A DNA stretch of 41,497 nt from a virus: IMG/VR virus record IMGVR_UViG_3300007960_000050, positions 1 to 41,497 of that record. One strand, 5' to 3'. How positions within the stretch are numbered: the stretch's first letter is position 1; every line of letters starts with the position of its first letter. Below, one piece after another: positions 38,046 to 41,497 of this stretch. Made by a program: the position numbers and the translations under genes. The notes below the pieces were generated by a model that was not told the DNA's origin, ran no database searches, and saw only the letters and a list, made by a program, of their open reading frames with translations.

Positions 38046-38501
38046 ATGGCTATTGTTAAAGAGTGTTGCAAATCAATTCCATTTTTACTTATATCGTTAG
38101 TGATTGGTGCGATCTCTGCTTACGACAATACCCTCAATCTTATTTTTATGAAAACTTTACCTCAAGACGAACAGAACCCCTTTGCGTCATGGATCATTCA
38201 GAATCATGGCGTAGAGGGTCTGATCTATCTCAAGGCGGCAACAACTGGTATTGCATCCCTAATTATGATTGGTCTAAGTTTTGTTAAGAAATATAGATTG
38301 GCACTTGTACCTGTGTTAATTTTTCAACTTGCTTTGTTTTACTACTTGACCTTCTACCCCTCACCATATACAGCAGGAATTTTTGGGAATGATTCGGCAA
38401 ATCTTACAACGCCGTTTTCGTACTATTGGGACTTTATCACAACGGGTGAAGTTCCCGATGTTTGTAATGCTCTTAGTAGTGACGATTATATTGCTCGTTA
38501 A
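38046..38501 (+). CDS. multi-pass membrane protein
   Basis: 151 aa. Three to four membrane segments: IPFLLISLVIGAISAYDN, LKAATTGIASLIMIGLSFV and LALVPVLIFQLALFYYLTFY. The layout, with DNTLNLIF and NPFASWI after the first segment, resembles the DUF5658 type. GGGAG ribosome site. Being first after a late-type promoter and followed by other exported proteins, a lysis (holin-like) role is possible but unproven. Confidence 0.7.
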   Translation: MAIVKECCKSIPFLLISLVIGAISAYDNTLNLIFMKTLPQDEQNPFASWIIQNHGVEGLIYLKAATTGIASLIMIGLSFVKKYRLALVPVLIFQLALFYYLTFYPSPYTAGIFGNDSANLTTPFSYYWDFITTGEVPDVCNALSSDDYIAR

Positions 38502-38553
38502 TGCTATGAACCTTATTTACTGGTTATCAATTATTACAGAGGAGATGAAATGA
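38458..38553 (+). CDS. possible 31-aa membrane peptide
   Basis: Starts MFVMLLVVTIILLVNAMNLI, then YWLSIITEEMK. It overlaps the end of the membrane-protein gene in another frame, and its stop overlaps the next ATG as ATGA. No clear ribosome site. Kept because of the strong membrane segment and the coupling. Confidence 0.4.
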   Translation: MFVMLLVVTIILLVNAMNLIYWLSIITEEMK

Positions 38554-38939
38554 AAGATATAACAAACGCATTTTTTAGTATTGCTATTGTTGGCATGGTG
38601 ATTTCTCTTTTAAGCACTAACTTCGACAATCCTACGGCTTCAACTGCTTATGGGGAAGCAGAACAAACTGTCTTTGCCGAAGAAAGCGAATTGAGCCAGC
38701 CGCCTTTGCCATTGGAAGAAATAGTTGAAGCACCTTTACCAGATCAGGAAGATACGGTAGATGTTGAAAAAGTTTATGAAGAGTTTGTTGAGGAAGCAAA
38801 CGATGTTGTAGTCAGTGAACCTGTTTTAATCAAGGAGGAATGTAAAACAACTACTAGACGAACTAGACGAGGAATCTTTAGGGGTACAAGTCGTGCCGGT
38901 CAATCTTATGGACTTAAAGTTTTTAGGAGAAGTAGATGA
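38550..38939 (+). CDS. membrane-anchored protein with acidic/Pro-rich stem and basic tail
   Basis: 129 aa. An N-terminal membrane segment (FFSIAIVGMVISLLSTNF) is followed by a Glu/Pro-rich region (PPLPLEEIVEAPLPDQEDTV) and a very basic end (TTRRTRRGIFRGTSRAGQSY). GAGGAG precedes the ATG. The form fits an inner-membrane-tethered periplasmic protein; an i-spanin role is a guess. Confidence 0.65.
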   Translation: MKDITNAFFSIAIVGMVISLLSTNFDNPTASTAYGEAEQTVFAEESELSQPPLPLEEIVEAPLPDQEDTVDVEKVYEEFVEEANDVVVSEPVLIKEECKTTTRRTRRGIFRGTSRAGQSYGLKVFRRSR

Positions 38940-39352
38940 AACTAATTTTGATGGCGGTCGCCATCTTCGTTGGATGTGTTGTGAGCAACGATGTTCAAGC
39001 ACAGGACTGTTCAAGACCTAGCAAGGTTGTTGAATTTAAATGTCTTTCACCCTGTGATGTATTCAAGGGTTTTGGATGTTATTTAAAAGATGCAACGTGT
39101 AGAACTGCTCATGGTGCAGGTATGATTTTGTCAGCACCATTTAAAGCAAAAATGTGTCTGCCTGAACCGCAGAGATGGATCTATAAGCCTGCTGAGTGGC
39201 ACTATAAGCCGCCCGTTTTTAAAAGGGTACATCCATGTGTACCTAAAGTTAAAAAGGCTCCAGAGGTCCGTCCTATGCCTATGGTGTTCCCTCTGTACCG
39301 TGAACCACCAGAGAGTCATCAGTTTGTTAAGCTGTATGAACTAAAGTTCTAA
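38936..39352 (+). CDS. secreted cysteine-rich protein
   Basis: 138 aa. Signal peptide MKLILMAVAIFVGCVVSNDV...AQDC with a likely cut after VQA. The mature part has eight Cys and aromatic/Pro repeats (RWIYKPAEWHYKPPVFKRVH). It overlaps the previous gene by 4 nt. Perhaps an exported late protein; no family recognised. A strong terminator follows. Confidence 0.7.
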   Translation: MKLILMAVAIFVGCVVSNDVQAQDCSRPSKVVEFKCLSPCDVFKGFGCYLKDATCRTAHGAGMILSAPFKAKMCLPEPQRWIYKPAEWHYKPPVFKRVHPCVPKVKKAPEVRPMPMVFPLYREPPESHQFVKLYELKF

Positions 39353-39372
39353 CACTTAATTATCTGTACTAG

Positions 39373-39401
39373 GCCAGAGTCGAAAGATTCTGGCTTTTTT
39401 T
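39373..39401 (+). terminator. intrinsic terminator
   Basis: GCCAGA...TTCTGGC with a 9-nt loop and seven T residues, 20 bp after the secreted-protein gene and 12 bp before the tRNA promoter. Confidence 0.88.
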
Positions 39402-39413
39402 GTAAAGTACCTC

Positions 39414-39442
39414 TTGACTTTTGCCGATATGTAGACTATAAT
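39414..39442 (+). promoter_or_regulatory. early promoter for the tRNA operon
   Basis: TTGACT, 17-bp spacer TTTGCCGATATGTAGAC, TATAAT, 9 bp before the first tRNA. Confidence 0.9.
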
Positions 39443-39451
39443 AGTTTACAT

Positions 39452-39524
39452 GGACTGGTAGCATAATGGTCAATGCAGCGAACTCATAATTCGTCGATTA
39501 CAGGTTCGAGTCCTGTCCAGTCCA
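39452..39524 (+). tRNA. tRNA with CAU anticodon (Met or Ile2)
   Basis: Acceptor GGACTGG/CCAGTCC, D-stem GCAT/ATGC, anticodon stem GCGAA/TTCGT with loop CTCATAA (anticodon CAT), T-arm ACAGG-TTCGAGT-CCTGT, discriminator A. No CCA is encoded. Whether it is elongator Met or lysidine-modified Ile cannot be told from this. Confidence 0.9.
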
Positions 39525-39529
39525 ATTAT

Positions 39530-39601
39530 GGCTCTATGGTGTAATGGATAACATAACTCTCTTCTAAAGAGTTGATTTCCGTTCGAATCGGAATAGAGCT
39601 A
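39530..39601 (+). tRNA. tRNA-Arg (UCU)
   Basis: Acceptor GGCTCTA/TAGAGCT, anticodon stem ACTCT/AGAGT with loop CTTCTAA (anticodon TCT), T-arm TTCCG-TTCGAAT-CGGAA, discriminator A. It reads AGA, used often in the minus-strand late genes. Confidence 0.9.
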
Positions 39602-39630
39602 CTTAAAATTATCACATTGGGGAATTACAA

Positions 39631-39813
39631 ATGACAGACTACAATAAACTACGCAGATTCGCTTTTAAGCAAGTGTGTGATCGCAAATATCTGTATACAA
39701 GCCAAGTAGAAAACGATATCCCTGCATATATAATGCACTATTTCCCAAATGCAGAACTTTCTCGCGTTAAAACCATTGTTAGAGAAGTTGCAGAATTAGC
39801 TTTTAAGGAATAA
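39631..39813 (+). CDS. small protein inside the tRNA operon
   Basis: 60 aa, starting MTDYNKLRRFAFKQVCDRKY, then FPNAELSRVKTIVREVAELA. Helical and basic. GGGGAATT precedes the ATG. A protein gene between tRNAs on one transcript is unusual; its function is unknown. Confidence 0.6.
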   Translation: MTDYNKLRRFAFKQVCDRKYLYTSQVENDIPAYIMHYFPNAELSRVKTIVREVAELAFKE

Positions 39814-39821
39814 TCAAATTT

Positions 39822-39895
39822 GGGAATGTAGTCCAATCGGCAGAGACAATGGACTTAAAATCCATCCAGTGCGGGTTCGAGTCCCGCCATTCCTA
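39822..39895 (+). tRNA. tRNA with UAA anticodon (Leu) on a short-variable-loop body
   Basis: Acceptor GGGAATG/CATTCCT, anticodon stem ATGGA/TCCAT with loop CTTAAAA (anticodon TAA), T-arm GCGGG-TTCGAGT-CCCGC, discriminator A. The variable loop is only CCAGT, while bacterial tRNA-Leu has a long variable arm. The D-stem pairs over three bases only. Confidence 0.85.
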
Positions 39896-39898
39896 CTT

Positions 39899-40215
39899 TG
39901 TGGTAATGGTAGCACAGTGCCACAGTCTCGTAAGAATTTGTATAAAAAAGTTATCGGGTGAAGTTTTGCTTTCTTACCCATTATGAGATAATAGGTTGCA
40001 GCGGAGTGTACGACCACTCCAAGGTATCGCAATAAAAATTAAAAATCTATGCTCTGACCTACCACTGTCAACATAGTCCTGTGAAGAAGCACAGAAATTA
40101 TTTAGCATTGAGAATACACTAGCTTGTAAGATACTGCCTATTAACGCTACTTAATTACTTGGTGAAGGCCAATACTCTTCTTCACAGGTATAATGTGGAG
40201 TCGGTACGCAAATAC
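39899..40215 (+). ncRNA. large structured ncRNA, copy 2
   Basis: A diverged homologue of 18216-18545. Stems: TGTGG/CCACA (39899/39920), CTCGT/ATGAG (39927/39983), GGGT/ACCC, GGAGTG/CACTCC (40003/40015), CTATG/CATAG (40047/40072), and a perfect 12-bp CCTGTGAAGAAG/CTTCTTCACAGG (40078/40177). Compared with copy 1 several pairs change on both sides. It begins 4 nt after the last tRNA, so it is probably cut from the tRNA transcript. Its first hairpin loop (TAATGGTAG) looks like a tRNA D-loop. No ORF. Confidence 0.85.
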
Positions 40216-40237
40216 AAAAAAAATATTAAAGTACCGC

Positions 40238-40266
40238 TTGACAAATGACGATTCATAGACTATAAT
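40238..40266 (+). promoter_or_regulatory. early promoter for the UvdE homologue
   Basis: TTGACA, 17-bp spacer AATGACGATTCATAGAC, TATAAT. Confidence 0.9.
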
Positions 40267-40300
40267 AGGGTAGTCAGTCACACTTAACCGAGGATTTCAA

Positions 40301-41239
40301 ATGTATAACTTATGCTGTATCAGTAACGAACTCAAAGAGCAAGGCTACCAGTTCCAGACTATGACTTGGAAACGGTTTAACGATCTATGCGATCAGCATG
40401 GAGATCAGTACGCTTTGCGTGAGCTTGGCGACCGCTGGCTCAACAACTGCAACGTCACCTTCATGGCTATCCAGCATTGTGCAGAGAACGGCTGGGGATA
40501 CCGTGTTTCAAGCTCCCTATTCCCCGTTCTAACGCATCCTGATTTTAAATATGACATTACAGACGTTCCTCAATACCAAGAGATTGTAGACTGCCTCAGA
40601 GAGACTGCTGAGTATAACCAGACATGGCAAGTCAGACTGTCTACGCATCCAGATCAATTTGTGGTTCTTGCTAGTGAGAATCAAGACGCTGTAGACAAGT
40701 CCATCGCAGAACTCAACCACCACGGCTGGGTCATGGACATGCTAGGTTGTGACCGCAGTTACTACAATCCCATGAATATCCATGTCAACTGTACCAAGGG
40801 CGATCTTGCCGATATTGCTGCTCGCTTTATGTCCAACCTTGCCAAGTGCGACGAGTCAGTTACCAGTCGTCTTGTTGTAGAAAATGAGGATCGCGGTTGC
40901 TGGACTGTAGAAAACTTGCTTACATACTTTTTTGATAATTATGGTATTCCGATTACCCACGACAACCATCACGATAATTTGAATCCATCTATTTTAGGTA
41001 ATATGCAGAATTGTGCTGACACTTGGCCTTGTAAGCCGCTGTTTCATTATAGCGAAGGGCATCCAGACAAACCAAACCCTCGCAGTCACGCAGACATGCC
41101 TACAGACTGTCCACCAGACTTTCATGCTGATTTCGACATAGAGCTTAAATCCAAAGATGCAGCGATTCGTGCCTGTGCTAGATACGCAGCGTTGCAAGAA
41201 CTAACAGATCAAGCACAAGAATTAGATATGGGATATTGA
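40301..41239 (+). CDS. uvsE: UV-damage endonuclease (UvdE/UvsE-like)
   Basis: 312 aa TIM-barrel nuclease. Family blocks in order: LCCISNELKEQGYQFQTMTW, YRVSSSLFPVL, VRLSTHPDQFVVL with metal-type His, NPMNIHVNCTKGDL, SRLVVENEDRGCWTVENLL, and GIPITHDNHHDNL. UvdE nicks DNA 5' of UV photoproducts and starts repair without light. A gene for it is typical of phages exposed to sunlight. CGAGGATT precedes the ATG. Confidence 0.9.
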   Translation: MYNLCCISNELKEQGYQFQTMTWKRFNDLCDQHGDQYALRELGDRWLNNCNVTFMAIQHCAENGWGYRVSSSLFPVLTHPDFKYDITDVPQYQEIVDCLRETAEYNQTWQVRLSTHPDQFVVLASENQDAVDKSIAELNHHGWVMDMLGCDRSYYNPMNIHVNCTKGDLADIAARFMSNLAKCDESVTSRLVVENEDRGCWTVENLLTYFFDNYGIPITHDNHHDNLNPSILGNMQNCADTWPCKPLFHYSEGHPDKPNPRSHADMPTDCPPDFHADFDIELKSKDAAIRACARYAALQELTDQAQELDMGY

Positions 41240-41242
41240 CAA

Positions 41243-41497
41243 ATGAGAGATATTAAATTTAGATTCTGGGATAAAAGAGTCAACAAATTTCGATATGATC
41301 TATTAATCTCTAACGCAGATCAGTATGAGGGATTAGAGTTAGATCACGTATTTGCAAATAAGGTATACGATATCTACAATGACTATGGTGGAATGTTTTC
41401 GTCTGGACTTGTAAAAGAAGATGTTTCTAATCACGTAGTGATTCAACAATTTACCGGACTCACTGACCGTAATGGTCAGGAGATTTACGAAGGAGAT
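41243..41497 (+). CDS. YopX-family protein (partial)
   Basis: The frame is open to the window edge (85 codons). It starts MRDIKFRFWDKRVNKFRYDL and reaches VVIQQFTGLTDRNGQEIYEG, the two hallmark blocks of the YopX family (REIKFRAWDK...QYTGLKDKNGKEIYEGD) common in phages. Function unknown. It starts 3 nt after the UvdE stop. Confidence 0.85.
   Translation, partial: MRDIKFRFWDKRVNKFRYDLLISNADQYEGLELDHVFANKVYDIYNDYGGMFSSGLVKEDVSNHVVIQQFTGLTDRNGQEIYEGD

Overview
The window is part of the genome of a tailed double-stranded DNA phage (Caudoviricetes). The minus strand of the left 18 kb carries a portal, a large terminase, an HK97-type capsid, a head protease/scaffold and fibres. The plus strand of the right 23 kb carries dozens of tiny early-type genes, rIIA/rIIB homologues, tRNAs and a UvdE-type repair nuclease. 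The host cannot be fixed from the sequence. Beta-propeller and YadA-like fibre repeats suggest an aquatic bacterium; the early promoters are plain sigma-70 type (TTGACA/TATAAT).

Layout. (1) 1-18.1 kb, minus strand: a module running from a 54-aa protein through a gp55-like sigma factor, a likely small terminase, a GDP-mannose dehydratase broken by one in-frame TGA, HNH and ERCC4 nucleases, a ClpP-like protease, TerL, portal, protease-scaffold, decoration protein and capsid to tail fibres. It is served by at least four promoters of the form TGTGTATAAT with no visible -35, probably the late class read by the phage sigma. (2) 18.2-18.55 kb: a structured non-coding RNA at the turning point. (3) 18.8-30 kb, plus strand: short transcription units, most with their own promoter and many preceded by a ~90-bp repeat built of four half-sites around a GC palindrome. 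This stretch also holds a 97-nt three-way-junction RNA and two ~130-nt tRNA-like RNAs. (4) 30-39.4 kb: more small genes, rIIA/rIIB, and two plus-strand units under late-type promoters, one of them coding for membrane and exported proteins. (5) 39.4-40.2 kb: a tRNA operon (CAU, UCU, UAA) with a small ORF, ending in a second, diverged copy of the ncRNA of region 2. (6) UvdE and a YopX-family gene at the right edge.

How it fits together. About 28 near-identical early promoters, 20 with CGAT in the spacer, drive the plus strand early. The gp55-like sigma then probably turns on the TGTGTATAAT promoters for virion genes and the two plus-strand late units. The most novel material is RNA and regulatory: the duplicated ~320-nt RNA whose stems covary between copies, the paired tRNA-like RNAs, the four-half-site elements, leaderless leader peptides coupled to the next gene, and stop codons placed inside -35 boxes.
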